Shown: positions 1 to 11,207 of the stretch, piece after piece
Numbering within the stretch: the stretch's first letter is position 1
How the letters are laid out: each line of letters starts with the position of its first letter
From: Polydactylus sextarius
Taxonomy: Eukaryota; Chordata; Actinopteri; Polynemidae
Direction of reading: 5' to 3'
NCBI GenBank assembly: GCA_016801845.1
Contig: CM028926.1
Location: 7,042,501 to 7,106,500, forward strand
Length of the DNA: 64,000 nt
The notes under the pieces: model-generated
Databases searched by the model: none
The model's input: the letters and a program-made list of their open reading frames with translations, nothing else
What the model was told of the DNA's origin: nothing
Position numbers and translations under genes: made by a program

Positions 1-299
1 TAGTCTGAACTACTGTTTGTACATGTGTATTTATGCGTGTGTATGTGTGTCTGCAGTGTATTTGTGTGGGCTCTGGCCTAATGACATTGAGGTAATGACC
101 TTCCACAGGGAAAGATAATCCCCTGGATGCTGCTGAATTCTGTCCAGGCAGAGAGAGGAGAGCTGGATTCTCTCAGACACTGCACAAACACACACATATA
201 CTCACACAAGCAAACACACACACAAGAGCTTAGTCGTTTATCTGGTGTGGCACACTTACACAAGCATATCTGGTGAAAATGAAACCCATGCAGCCTAGT

Positions 300-545
300 T
301 CTCCAGTCCACTGTGCGAATCTTCATATAATTTTTAATAGCTTCCCCCTCTTTTTCTTTACGCCAGCCTATTCGCTGCAGCCCCTTCCATGTCTATTTTA
401 TTGTTTTGGTCTATAATTGGATTGGCAGTAACGGCGAGCAGAGAGCCGTTAGGAGCTTGTAAAAGGTGTAACTCTGCGATGGCAGCCTCGTTTTAATTAA
501 GCTCTCGGCTGGAGTTGAGCAGCTTTTATCTAGCTTGGTCTGATG
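300..545. promoter_or_regulatory. Candidate conserved non-coding element with MYB, CCAAT and homeodomain words
   Basis: High-complexity block without simple repeats. Two adjacent inverted CCAAT words (ATTGG at 416-420 and 421-425) precede an exact inverted pair TAACGGC (429-435) / GCCGTTA (445-451) separated by 9 bp; TAACGG fits the MYB binding consensus. A palindromic TTAATTAA lies at 493-500. No reading frame is convincing. That this is an enhancer or CNE is inference from motif density and texture; no alignment was available. Confidence 0.33.
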
Positions 546-958
546 AGCCCCCAGTGCAAGTGTGCACCACACTGTACTGCAGGACAAGAAGGAGGAGGAA
601 AGGAGGTGCTCACAACAGCTGTAGTTAGTGCACTTTACTGTATTCAGCTATCCTCCCTAGACACCAATCTACATTCCTGGACCACAAAGATACTGGGAGA
701 CATCATAAAAATTCAGTGTGTATATGTGTGTGTGTGCTTGTGTGTGCCATGCTGTTCCTCCTTGTGCCCATTGTGACAGAGCCCCACCCATCAGTGGTGT
801 GCAGTCATGTGTGTACTGCTGCAGATGCAGAAGCAGCCCCACAACATGGCGGCAGCAAATGGGCACAAACACAAGTCTAAACAAATAGAAGATTATGACA
901 CCCTCTCACAGTACTGCTGTAAATTCTGAACTAATCCTACTTTATTGTCCAGCTACTT

Positions 959-960
<2 letters not shown>

Positions 961-1003
<43 letters not shown>
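961..1003. repeat. (GT)n microsatellite
   Basis: Uninterrupted GT dinucleotide run of 43 bp. It is prone to length polymorphism and to the Z-DNA conformation. Confidence 0.97.
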
Positions 1004-1006
<3 letters not shown>

Positions 1007-1089
1007 CTGCATATGAGGCTGGTGCTGTAGGCAATGTTGTACATGGCATAATGATTAGAGGAGTGTTCATCACAGTCCTTCCTTGCCTG

Positions 1090-1104
1090 CCCCCCCCCCC
1101 CCCC
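1090..1104. repeat. C15 homopolymer with C-rich flank
   Basis: Fifteen consecutive C, followed to about 1130 by a pyrimidine stretch with further C runs (TCCTCCCTCCCCCTCC). The minus strand is G-rich and could form a G-quadruplex. Homopolymers of this length are also prone to sequencing-length error. Confidence 0.93.
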
Positions 1105-1272
1105 TCCTCCCTCCCCCTCCGTCCTCCTAATGGTTCCCTGAGATCATCTTTCCTTCAATCAATACTGCCTGAAAGGAAGAATCACACACCTAAGGACACT
1201 TTGTTCCCCTCTGTGAATCACAGGTGGACCTTTTTCGAGGCCAGGAAATCATCCAGTGTCTTTGGATCAGAA

Positions 1273-1340
1273 CCTTACTAAGGACTTCAGATCAATGGAT
1301 CTCAGAACCAGTTCTGAGATCCATCACATGTTAACATGTG
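1273..1340. repeat. Cluster of perfect palindromes (hairpin plus 16-bp palindrome)
   Basis: Three inverted repeats in 68 bp. CCTTA-C-TAAGG lies at 1273-1283. A perfect 14-bp inverted repeat has arms 1295-1308 and 1311-1324 and only a 2-nt spacer. It is followed without a gap by a perfect 16-bp palindrome, CACATGTTAACATGTG, at 1325-1340. The GGATC..AGAACC word of the left arm (1298-1309) is also echoed at 1264-1274. No flanking target-site duplication or mobile-element core was recognised. Confidence 0.85.
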
Positions 1341-2214
1341 GACATTTTCTGTGTGGGTGAGAAAAAAGCAGAGGTTGGGAGGTGATGCAGTTAGATTTGT
1401 GAGCAGAGGAAGGCTGAGGTCTGTCAGTATGGCAAATGGAAAGAAAGCAACAGATAAGGCAGGTGTTAAATCACATGCAGCCTAGATGCAGAGCCTTTTT
1501 ACGAGATTTATTGATCACTTTATAGATCTTAACTCCTGAGGACGAGCAAAAATTAAACTGGATGTGGAGATGACCTTTACAACAACCTCACCCATGGAGA
1601 GGGATTTTTTCTCCATATCCTTGTCCCAGGATGTGTATATGAGAGCTGTTTATGACTGAAGGGGAAGAAGCAATTTACCATTTAGTCAGGATGTGCATTT
1701 GAAAACTCCCCTCAGTGCAACCAGCATTACTATCATCCCTGAGAACTGTTATATACTTTATGTGTGTCTGCTGAAGCATGATTGAATGTTGCACATAATA
1801 TCTAAATACTTGGAATAAATTGTTGCTGTGATGCTGCCTGCTCAGCACATCACTGCTACATTAGGCTCACCTAAGTACCATACAGTCACATACACAAATT
1901 ACAACTTCAAGAGTCTGTGCTGCAAAGTCTGTCAGTTTGTATGTAAAGCAGTTGCCCTGCACATGGCAGAGCAATGCACCAACAGCGCTAATAGCAAACT
2001 AATCACTCTATACTGTACCGAAATAGCAGTCACACTTAAATGCAGTCCATTACATTACTCAGATAAACACAGTGCTTAAAGGCAACAATCCTGTAATGCC
2101 TGCGTGGGAGATTTACTCTATAACTGATTCACATGTTTATGTATTTCCGTGTGATGCAAAAGACTCTGGGGTATGTGCTGAGATCAGAACATTTAGATGA
2201 TTTATTGGAACTAT

Positions 2215-2500
2215 TGCTTCCCTGGCGTCATTCTGCGAAAGAGCTGTGCATCTTGAGAGAATCCACATGACAGTCGGCTCGCTTATTTCACAATCCCATT
2301 CATGTTAATTGCATTACAGCAGTGTAATTGTGTTAGTTCTATCTGTAATCAGCTTACTGCCTCAGTGCAGCTGGATATACCTGTACACCAGGCTTATGTA
2401 ACCTGGTGCTAATGGGGGAATTTCATTCATTTCGGGGCATGAAGTTAAACCCGGGATACTCACTCAGGTAATCTGGCCTGCTGGAACCAACATTCTGTAA
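2215..2500. promoter_or_regulatory. Candidate conserved non-coding element, homeodomain-rich
   Basis: High-complexity block with TTAATTGCATTA (2305-2316), a second TAATTG (2325-2330), a CGTCA half-site for CREB/ATF-type factors (2226-2230) and an inverted pair CACCAGG (2386-2392) / CCTGGTG (2402-2408). It ends at a TG/AG microsatellite. The regulatory role is inferred from motif clustering only. Confidence 0.33.
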
Positions 2501-2505
2501 CCCTG

Positions 2506-2536
<31 letters not shown>

Positions 2537-2563
2537 TGTGTGTGTGTGTGTGTGTGTGTGTGA
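2506..2563. repeat. Compound (TG)n(AG)n(TG)n microsatellite
   Basis: TG run 2506-2522, AG run 2523-2536, TG run 2537-2563. An open frame starting at 2508 is created by this repeat and is not a gene. Confidence 0.95.
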
Positions 2564-3525
2564 GTCAAGCCATGCTCATATTATCATGCAAATGGAAAAC
2601 AATCTGAAACACACCACTGGTTGCCATGCTCAGGATCAGTGCAGAGCGCTGTGTCTAAACCATTCCTGTTTTGCCTCTCAGCCCTTCCCTCTTAAAAAAA
2701 ACCTCTCCATGTCTTTCCTCTTGGTTTATTCCAACCCCTTTCAATTTTCTCAGGCTCCACATCAAAAAGGCAGATTAAACAGGACTGTATCATACTGTCT
2801 TGGCACTACAAACTTGCCCAATACATCTATGTCTGCTAGAGATGTGAGGTTAATCATTTAGACAAAGGAACAAAGTTAATGAGGCAACTTCTAATCCGAA
2901 GCTATTTGGAGTTCTGTCAACAGTATTGACCGCACTGCAGATGGGATAAGATATCGTTGGAGGGTACTGATGACCTACATAGCAAGGACAAGACAGTGGC
3001 TCAACAACAGCACAGCACAGTGATCCCATAGCTCTCCAGGGCATAGACTCTGCAGCAAAGACACAACACTGAAAAGACACTGTATGTGTGTATGTGTGCT
3101 TGTGTAAGCTGCATGTGTGTGTGAGTATGGCAAAGCATTTCCACTTTTATCCATGCAGCATCCTTTATCTTTACAGTCCCCTCTGCTCTCATATCAGCCA
3201 GTAGGAAAAGTGGTTTGTGACTAGTTGTATACTACTTTTACTACAAGCTTCTATCCAGCACACAATCAATACTGATCTCACCTGGCAATTAACTAATAAT
3301 TCAATGAGCCAGAACTGCTAAGGATAGAAAGTGGGAAGTGGGTGGTGTGGGATTAGTTGAGGTCTGCCTGTCGATGATGCTCATGATTGTTTGGTATTAA
3401 AGCTGTGTGCATGCATCTGGTAAGACTGAGGAGATAAAGTGTTATTCTCAATCACAGAGAAGATTAAGGACATTATGAAACACTTGCTGCTAATAAGAAA
3501 CAGTGCTTTATTACTTGACCACATT

Positions 3526-3573
3526 AAAATTTAAATTTTACTACTTCATGTCTAAACTGTAGACATGATGTAG
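3526..3573. repeat. 14-bp AT palindrome followed by a 13-bp-arm hairpin
   Basis: A perfect palindrome AAAATTTAAATTTT (3526-3539) is followed one base later by an inverted repeat with arms 3541-3553 and 3561-3573. Twelve of 13 arm positions pair, around a 7-nt loop. It is too short for a typical microRNA precursor. Confidence 0.75.
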
Positions 3574-4597
3574 TCAATACAAATGTATAACTGAAATATT
3601 GTGAGTAAGGCTTTACATTACAGGTCCACAGTTTTGTCTCTTTTTTTTTTTAAGAATTAAGAAGTCCTAATTCTGTATAATTTCCTATAAGTGTTGTGAG
3701 TGATATTTGTGATAAAAATAGAGAAACCATACACATCCAATTAAGTACAACCAGAACTTGTCTATTTGCACCACTGGGTGAAAGATTGAGAAATGAGAAA
3801 CAAATTGAGAGAAGTATCCATGTGCACCTTTGCTGTTGAGTTTTCAGTTGCCAGTAATGTAAATCAGTGTTTAAATGGAGTTTTTCTTTCAAATGACTTT
3901 TTTCTTGTGTATGTATTTTAAATTATACAATACATTTGCAGAGACTTTGTTATTAGCAAAAGGGCAATAACAAAACCCACAAACACTACTAACCTCATAA
4001 CGCACACCTTGAGCCATCCTAAAATCAGTTTATTTCAGAGAACAATTCCACCTAACACTAGGACCAAAGGTGAATATCTTTGCCATTTAAGATAGGCTCG
4101 TTTTTTTTTCTTCCTTTGAGTAATTCCAGGTCCTTGAAAGGTCTTTATGATACAGTGACATTTGAAATTGTTGTGTCTAACTTGAGAAAGCAGGAAGATG
4201 GGGAACCATTAGGAGAGACTTCTATAGTTGGGGAGGACGTTTAGCCTTGCTGCACACACCACTTGAGCCATTTCTTGTCTCTGCTGGAATCTGTGATTGC
4301 ACTCGGGCACCGGCACTCTCAGATCAGTGGGGGTGGCTGACACACACATACCTATGATACATACCACACACATATAAACACTAACTAATGCACACACACA
4401 CACATAGATGCTGTAACCCCCCTCCTCATATGTCTGAACACAGAAACAAGCAGACGCACTGTCCCCTGGGTAATGAAGGAGCACTACGAGACTGTGGTTG
4501 CTGTAAAACCCAATTAGTGTGTGTGGTTTTATCAGCTCTCTCAGTTAGAGCTACACATACAGCTTCCATAAGATGGTGTTTTGACTTTCTGGTGGTC

Positions 4598-4610
4598 TGC
4601 CCCCTGCTGG
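4598..4610 (-). promoter_or_regulatory. CTCF-type core motif
   Basis: Read on the minus strand the site is CCAGCAGGGGGCA. It matches every position of the widely used vertebrate CTCF core CCASYAGRKGGCR, and the neighbouring bases continue as GAC. It is the only full match noticed in the window. Such a site could mark a chromatin-loop anchor. Occupancy cannot be judged from sequence, and single matches do occur by chance or within repeats. Confidence 0.5.
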
Positions 4611-5379
4611 ACACACAGAGCCAAGCAAGTAACAACATGTGGAGAGTTAATGAGTATGAGAGAATAAATGACTGTGATCGGGCATTCTGCATTAATGAAT
4701 TCTCTATAGGAGACATAATCAAGATAAATGAGTGTAAAATCACTGAGTGTTTCTTTTGGCAAAGACTGATTCATGATGCTATACATGAAAACAACGGCAA
4801 ATCCTTCCCAGATAATCATTAGCCCACTGCACAGCAGGGACCACATGTTGTACTGTATGTGTTTAACTTTCAACATACATAATCATGCAGCGAGATCTCA
4901 GGTGATGTCAGGAAATTACCTCCATCTGTATCACATGTAATTAAACAAAGATTATGTCTGTTTTCGTGTTTCTGCTCAGCACATCTCTGAGCTGGATTCT
5001 TGCCTTTCGTAGCTGAAGAACGAAACAGTGGCTGACAGCATCACACCATCCTTATCTTTGTCTTCAAAAACCTCCATCTCCCACAGCCACATAAAAGAAT
5101 GGAAAAGAGAAGTGGCAATCGCAGGCGCTGTGCTGTGCAAGCCTCTGCTGCACCGCAGCCGTCAAAAAAGAGCTGCTTCTGTATTCATGTGCCGTATCAT
5201 TCTGCGCTCTTTGATGGCACAGATCACTGTCAAGATGCTGCGGCTCTCACCAAACATACTGTATGGTTATATCATGTAAAAACATATAGGATTCTGTTTT
5301 GTGAGAGAATCTGCTGGAGAAAGTTTGTGTGCCTGTGTGTCTGTGTAAGACTGTGACACTGATTTAGACAATTTGATTA

Positions 5380-6429
5380 GTATAGAGTACCTAATCATTT
5401 TCAATTTGCATTAGCAGTATTGAATATTAAATGCCATTTGAATGACTTTTTTTTTTCCAATAGTATTGATTTGTCTGATGCTGATGCCCCGGTTCAATAA
5501 GAGTCAAGAGTAAGAGAGTGTGAGAGGCAGAGGGAGAAACAGAGTGAAGTGTTTATTCACTATCTTTCATTATTCAGCCTCTAGCCATGAATAACTGAAT
5601 AACTGAATTCATAATAACAGAAATGGAGGTAGTTTCATGTCTGAATATAGGGGGAAACATATCAAGCCATAAGAAAGCATCCTCCAAAAGAAGTGTTTAA
5701 ATGAAGAGCTAGGAGCTCCGCTCAAGCATGACTGCGTCTGCGTCCATTTCAGCGTGGAGCTCTGCAGCCCACACCCCCCGACTGGATGCAAAAAAAAATA
5801 GAAAAAAGAAAAACAGATGCTTAAATGTCTGCTACCTCTAAGACGTGTCTCATCCTAATGACCCAAGATGGTCTGGTCATTGAGAGAACCATTGCTATTA
5901 TAGCTACTATTAAGAGAGAGGCCAAAATAGTCAGTTTCTGCTCCAGTCTAGTCTTTGAGGAGTCACCCACACACAGTGCTCCCGCTCCCAGGACTACTAC
6001 TGAATTAAATATGAGGGCAGGAGGGGAGAGGTGGAGAAATAGGAGGGAAGAGAGAGGGAGATAAGACCAGATGGGGCAAAGAGCCTCTGTTTAAATAGCA
6101 GAAAGGTGACATGTGAGCACTCTGCTGAGGGAAGGGACCCCTGACCTCACCCTGCCACAGTGACAACTAGCATTTAGCATTCTCCACAGGAGTTTGATCT
6201 CACCAGGTAATTGTTGCATGGTTTACATCAACATGACCCCTCAGCATTGTGCTTCTGACAAACATGCTGAAACAAATAACACCATGTGTATTTGCTTGGT
6301 CACATTATGGTGCAAACAACCGTTCCCAGCTAAAACCCTATCATTAACGGCGATAATTCATGGCCACTTTTCCCTAGAGTACTCAGCTGACTGAAGTCGA
6401 TCAACTCATTTGAGAAAAAAAAAATAACA
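5380..6429. other. Non-coding interval with scattered homeodomain words
   Basis: The segment 5380-5450 is rich in TTAG/TAAT words and carries a POU octamer (5404-5411), so it could be a weak regulatory block. A duplicated TAACTGAA lies near 5591-5607, and a purine-rich stretch covers about 6010-6065. No gene or RNA was recognised. Confidence 0.5.
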
Positions 6430-6620
6430 GTTTAAAATTGCTTTTTCAAATCATCTGCTGATTACCATAATCACTTCATGGGTGACAATACTTTGTAAAT
6501 GTGTGCACTATTAATGCCGGCAATTATGGGGGCTAAATGCAAACGGGCTGACAGTGTGGACGCACCCATCGATCTGAGCCGATCAGGCACAAACAGAACC
6601 AATCGTTGGTTTGCCATTGT
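6430..6620. promoter_or_regulatory. Candidate conserved non-coding element
   Basis: Repeat-free block with TAATCA (6468-6473), ATTAAT (6509-6514) and CAATTATGG (starting 6521), and paired ATCGATC / CCGATC words near 6569-6586. The open frame over it (6499-6732) has no recognisable domain. The call rests on texture and motif density only. Confidence 0.27.
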
Positions 6621-6829
6621 AGAGCGGACTCTCCTGTTCACTTTATCATTATCCTCTATGAGTTTTGTCCAAGCAATTGAGGAGGAAAACTCTGCTTACA
6701 TTTTTACACTACACACTGAAAATGGGTCCTAGACCAATTTATAGAGGTAATTTTACTGTGAAAATGGATTCATTCTGAGTTCACAGTGAATGCCTTCTTG
6801 AAATGTGATGGCTGCTCTACTCTACACCA

Positions 6830-7010
6830 CTCCAGCATTTGCCTCTAGACTGTGCCTCAGGCTGTAGATCACTCTCCCGTGGACCCTCACTTCACTGTCA
6901 AGCCAGGAAATTTCACCTTCATTAATAGCAGCCACTCATGTCTGACTTAAATTAACGTACAGGCTATCAATTAGGCTGTGCAAGGCCAGGCATAGTGTAC
7001 TCAAGGGGAA
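6830..7010. promoter_or_regulatory. Candidate conserved non-coding element
   Basis: Repeat-free block containing TTCATTAATAG, AAATTAACG and TCAATTAGG words within 100 bp (about 6917-6975), typical of homeodomain-factor targets. No coding potential seen. Inference from motif clustering. Confidence 0.25.
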
Positions 7011-8629
7011 AGGAGACAGGCATCCTGGATAGTTGCTGGACAGCAAAGACAGATGATACTGTATCTCAATAATAATTACACTCTCTTTTCCGCTTTTTTG
7101 CTTTATTTCTCTCTTGTTATCTAAAACTATTCACCTGACCTATTCACCTTGTTTATTCTTCGATCAGGTAATTTACCTTTTATTTGGATGAAATGCATCC
7201 ATCCATCTTTCCATCAGGCTTACATTAAATAATTCAAAACCGAGTTTAAACAGCAGGCAGCTGCTTACCATACACAGAAACAATCTGCAGGACAAAATGT
7301 CAACACACTGCGCACGCTGTTTGGCTCCTCTTATTTGCGAGAGTGTTTGTTTTCCCACACCAGTGTGGACCAGGTCAAGAGAAGGAGGTTAATTTGTATG
7401 GATGTCATCGCTCATTCAAACATACACAAACAGCCCTCTCACCTTATGATACCGTATTAAATTATTTTCTGCATAACCTTAACATTTTTCCCTTTATTAT
7501 TCATGCAGCCATCCATCTTTCCATCTACCGCTTTTCCTTGATGAGTTAATTTCTCTCTCATTGCCTGTTGTCTCAGTGACCCTGACGACCCAAGAGAATC
7601 TCCTAACAGGCTCTTCTTGCCCATCAGGATTGATCCGTCCACAGCACCCTGTCGTATACGATCAATACATCATTCCTTCAGTAACGAGGCCCTGCTCGCT
7701 TGCCGCCTCTTCCTTCCCTGCATCACTTTACTACCATTTTATTATTATTTCACACAGCGGATCGATGCAGCCAAACAGGCCGAGTGTAAACCACACCACA
7801 ATTAGAGCAATGTCTAATCTTCTTGTTGACTCCATCTCCTTCACAACAGCCAACGTATAAAACACAAATGATAATGAAATCTAATGGGATTCTGTGGAAT
7901 TAAATCACTTAAACAATGAAGAGAGCCTAGCCACATTTCTGAACCAATAAGGATCCTGATGGATGCAGATACCAGTCAACGGCCTATATGCACATAGGCT
8001 TAACAAAGCAGAGACACGTCTTCTATTCATGGCGATGGATCATTTGGACTGGTGGCTTTCATCAGACAAAGGTGAAAACATTCAAGAACAACCAACACAA
8101 AATATAATAAACCAAACTATGTATTTTTTGCTCAATACAGAAGCAGACACACACACACACACATTAGAGAAAGTGATGACACACTTCAGTGAACACAGTT
8201 GAAATTTTAGATCTATTTTCATCCCATTAGGTGGATCTCAACAGAATAAAATTACATCTCTAATATTGAGCACACATGCTTTGTGGTTAGATAATTGAAT
8301 AACAAACCCCAGCCTTAATTAGACTAATTTCATTAGGGAAAGTTTTAATGACATACTTAATGCATATGTCAGCTTTTTTTTTTTTTTTTGCATATTTTTC
8401 TTGACCTATAGCAACACCATAATTCTCTGTCTTACTTTAACACGCATAAGTTCCTAAAAATTGAGGTTACAACTGTCACTGCCTATGAGGTAACTGATTT
8501 CTGCAGTGTCATTGTGTTAGCAGCTGGTTTGTGGGAAGACAAAAATAGACATAGAGCTAATTTAATCATTGAATTATGGATTTAACACGCCTGTGTAGTT
8601 TGGTCTGGATTTGAGGGTAGGCCTGTCTA
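7011..8629. other. Non-coding interval, no gene recognised
   Basis: Unremarkable sequence with a word CATCCATCTTTCCATC that occurs twice about 310 bp apart (near 7200 and 7510), a short (AC)n at 8147-8163 and a T16 run at 8374-8389. Open frames at 7561-7860 and 7617-7805 overlap each other in different frames and show no domain. Confidence 0.55.
8374..8389. repeat. T16 homopolymer
   Basis: Sixteen consecutive T. No adjacent retroposed body or target-site duplication was recognised. Confidence 0.93.
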
Positions 8630-8915
8630 AAAGCAGTGTTGGTGATGCGCAAAAAGCTGTCTGCTTGGTGCAGGCGTTGTGCAGGGCACTAGTGTGGAAC
8701 TGCTGGAGTAATTAGCGAAGCGGGCCCCCAATTCCCTGTGAAGTCCGGCCTTTGAAGGAGGGAGCTCAGACCGATCAGTGGTCCCTCTGATGTATGTTTG
8801 TGAATCTTTCAACAGAGTGAGAGCCGCTAACGAGGCCTCATCTATTACCATTTGAGATGTAATTAGTGTCGTTGGTGGAATGGAGAAGGGCCAAGTCAAA
8901 GTGGCTTAATCTGTT
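8630..8915. promoter_or_regulatory. Candidate conserved non-coding element, one of the strongest
   Basis: Long repeat-free block with two TAATTA cores (8709-8714 and 8860-8865), CTATTACC and several non-repetitive GC-containing words such as GAGCCGCTAACGAGG. Short open frames exist on the minus strand but have no recognisable domain. Enhancer-type function is inferred; the sequence itself shows only motif density and absence of repeats. Confidence 0.33.
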
Positions 8916-10194
8916 CTCTGTGTGCCTCGGTGTCCCACAGGGCAGCAACAGCAGGAGGATGAAGTGAGCGAGTGGAAGGAGACTCCCTGGAGAGGAGACA
9001 GGGCCTCAGCAGCCCTGACACATAGGACAAACAGACACACAGCCACCACACTGGAGCACCACACAGGCGTGCAACAAGGCTGGCACCACCAAGCTCTTTG
9101 TTGGACAGGAGCGGAGTCTCTAAAACAGCCATATGCACGTTTCACACTTTCACGCCCCTAATTAATCTGTTAAGGTCTCTGTTGATGTGCTTACTGGTCA
9201 AAGTTTCTTTATAAAAAGCAAACAAAAAATATCACTGCAGAAGCTATACCTGAAATGAGAGATTGTTTTTTTTTTTTTGTCTCAGGGGCCTTTAAGTTAC
9301 ATCTAGACTTTGTATTGCCTATAACATGTGTGAAGGTGTTGTTTCTACAGCAATGAAGGATTCACTCAGCAACAGCAACATAACACTTTTTCTGTCACAA
9401 CCAACTCTTCACCTGCAGATCCCCATCATGCTACACATAGTACTGATTCAATATAGCCTCCTCCAGTGTTTAAGACCTTCTGTTTGTGTGTGTGTGGCCA
9501 AAATAGGTGAGTCTGAAGTGACAGATTAGTGAGGACTGTAAGTGACGGCCGGTCTTTGCCTCTCAGGTCACAGTGGGGTCGGGTCAGGTGTGACTCTTGC
9601 TCTGTTAACTGTTTTAGTCGACCTTTAACCCCTTAGGGCTCAGTTGCCTGAGCCCCTGGGCATCTAAAGGGGCCAGCAGGGTCATGATTGTTTTCCCTGA
9701 ACATCAAAAGTGATTTAGTGGGAGCTAATGAACCATTAGTCTTCATCAGGACGTGTTGTACAAATGTACTACCAACATATTGTGAACTGAAGGTATTAAA
9801 TGCTACGTTCTAGAGACACCTGCTATGCACAACTCTTTGTTCTCAAGCCTTCTGTCTAAACTTATAACTCTGAGATGATTTAAACTTTCTGACAGCTGGT
9901 AAAAACTTAAGAGACCAAAACATGGACCTGGAGTAGTGCAGTCACCTCTCTGGAGAGTGATGGTGGTGTAACTAGAGAGGGAAGCGGTGATCGTACTCTG
10001 TGTAGACAGTAATCTGTGTCAGGCCAAGACATTTTTTTGTCTCTCTCCCTCATGGTCCCTCTGCTCACTGAGGTTGCTGAACTAGGGCATCAGGCAGGGC
10101 TGCTTGCATCAGTATGCAGCATGGAGACGATGAATCAATGGAGCCTGGAGGACTTTCCACTCTCTCTCCTTCTCTGTGTGTGTTGCAGCCACAC
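8916..10194. other. Non-coding interval, no gene recognised
   Basis: Overlapping short frames on both strands at 8896-9161 occupy a stop-poor CA/GC-richer patch and do not resemble known proteins. A T13 run lies at 9266-9278, and a short TG patch near 9483-9497. The remainder has no visible structure. Confidence 0.55.
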
Positions 10195-10335
10195 TATTAA
10201 TGAGTAGAAGCCAGAGCTTGTCCACTCCCTTCGTGGCCACACGCTAAATTACCAGCCGTGAATCAACACAGCATTTATGGGCAACCGCAAATTAAAGCAG
10301 CTAAATCTGCAAGGACAACCAGACCTTGTATAAAC
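10195..10335. promoter_or_regulatory. Candidate conserved non-coding element
   Basis: Repeat-free block with ATTAATGAG at its start, CTAAATTACC, TTTATGGG (a posterior HOX/CDX-like word at about 10274) and AAATTAAAG. No frame of interest. Low-confidence inference. Confidence 0.25.
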
Positions 10336-10555
10336 AAGAGGATCACAAGATAGACCAAGAATGGTACCTAAAGAATCCAATAACTGTATAAATTAACTAC
10401 AAAAAAAGATAGAATATATAAAGAAAGCAGCCTCCTTCAGTCCTCAGTGGACATATTTGGTCTAGTGTGACTGTTTGGATAAATGATATGCTCGTATACA
10501 TGCCAGGCCAAGTACCTGGCTAAGCACATATTCTCATCAGGGAAAATAAAAATGG

Positions 10556-10580
10556 TAAATAAATAAATAAATAAATAAAA
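10556..10580. repeat. (TAAA)n microsatellite
   Basis: Six TAAA units. On the minus strand it reads TTTA and creates a spurious hydrophobic frame (Leu/Ile/Phe/Tyr) that looks membrane-like but is repeat-derived. Confidence 0.92.
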
Positions 10581-10819
10581 ACAAGCCAGACATAAAAAGA
10601 GAAAAAGAAGAGATAGAGTAATATTATAACAGACTGGATAAATGAGAGGCATGGTAAAATAATAAATAGGTAAACAAACAGTAAACCTGAAGGGGAAGAG
10701 GCTTTTAAACATTTAAGCACAGCGGCGGGAGATGCCGCAGGATGACCTGTAATGGGAGCGAGGGGGAAGCGGAGGAGTGGTAAAAGCCTGATAAAATAAG
10801 AGACTGTAACCTCACTCCA

Positions 10820-10950
10820 CTTAGCTGTCAGACAAAGAGATGCTTTAGGGAGTGCATGAGCAATATCACCATTAAAGTCACAACATGCTGTGCGTCTGCA
10901 GCTGTTTCTGAGCCCCCTGTCTGCTTCTCTGCACGCTGAAATGATTGAGC
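10820..10950. promoter_or_regulatory. Candidate conserved non-coding element
   Basis: Repeat-free block directly upstream of the A28 run, with words such as GCTGTCAGACAAAG (the TGTCAG/TGACAG word is MEIS/TGIF-like), AATATCACCATTAAAG and ATGATTGAG. No coding signal. Inference only. Confidence 0.22.
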
Positions 10951-10951
10951 T

Positions 10952-10979
10952 AAAAAAAAAAAAAAAAAAAAAAAAAAAA
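10952..10979. repeat. A28 homopolymer
   Basis: Twenty-eight consecutive A. A retroposed poly-A tail was considered, but no target-site duplication or processed-transcript body is visible upstream. Confidence 0.95.
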
Positions 10980-11207
10980 CTTTCACAAATAATGTTTACA
11001 AAAATAACTGTTTAGGAAGTAGGTTTGAAAAAGGAGAATGAACAAAAAAAGTGAGTTGTATTTTCAGTTTCTCAAACATAAAGACAGATAGGGAATGCCA
11101 TCAGTGGCAGAAACAGTCAAGTATGAAGATTATATCTACAGTAATTACTAAACCTTATAATCAGCAGCTTGTGAACAGCAAATGCGTCTTATGATTAACC
11201 TTGAAAC

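Larger units (their letters stand above)
546..2214. other. Non-coding interval with microsatellite, C tract and palindromes
   Basis: No supported gene. The stretch holds a TG-rich patch near 717-747, the (GT)n run at 961-1003, the C tract at 1090-1104 and the palindrome cluster at 1273-1340, each listed separately. The rest is unremarkable AT-leaning sequence. Open frames at 543-776 and 895-1281 run through the TG or C repeats and are not credible genes. Confidence 0.6.
2564..5380. other. Non-coding interval, no gene recognised
   Basis: Contains the palindrome/hairpin pair at 3526-3573, short CA-rich patches (about 3075-3125 and 4389-4404) and the CTCF-type site at 4598-4610. Around 4540-4820 several frames on both strands are open at once, which points to stop-poor composition rather than to a gene. 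POU octamers occur at 2586-2593 and 5404-5411. Nothing else stands out. Confidence 0.55.

Noticed and set aside
4388..4822. 144-codon plus-strand frame
   Set aside because: Starts in a CA repeat. Two minus-strand frames are open over the same bases, showing chance lack of stops.
10437..10720. Minus-strand membrane-like frames
   Set aside because: Created by the (TAAA)n repeat and AT-rich flanks.
10952..10979. A28 run as the tail of a processed pseudogene or SINE
   Set aside because: No target-site duplication, no RNA polymerase III boxes and no transcript-like body upstream.
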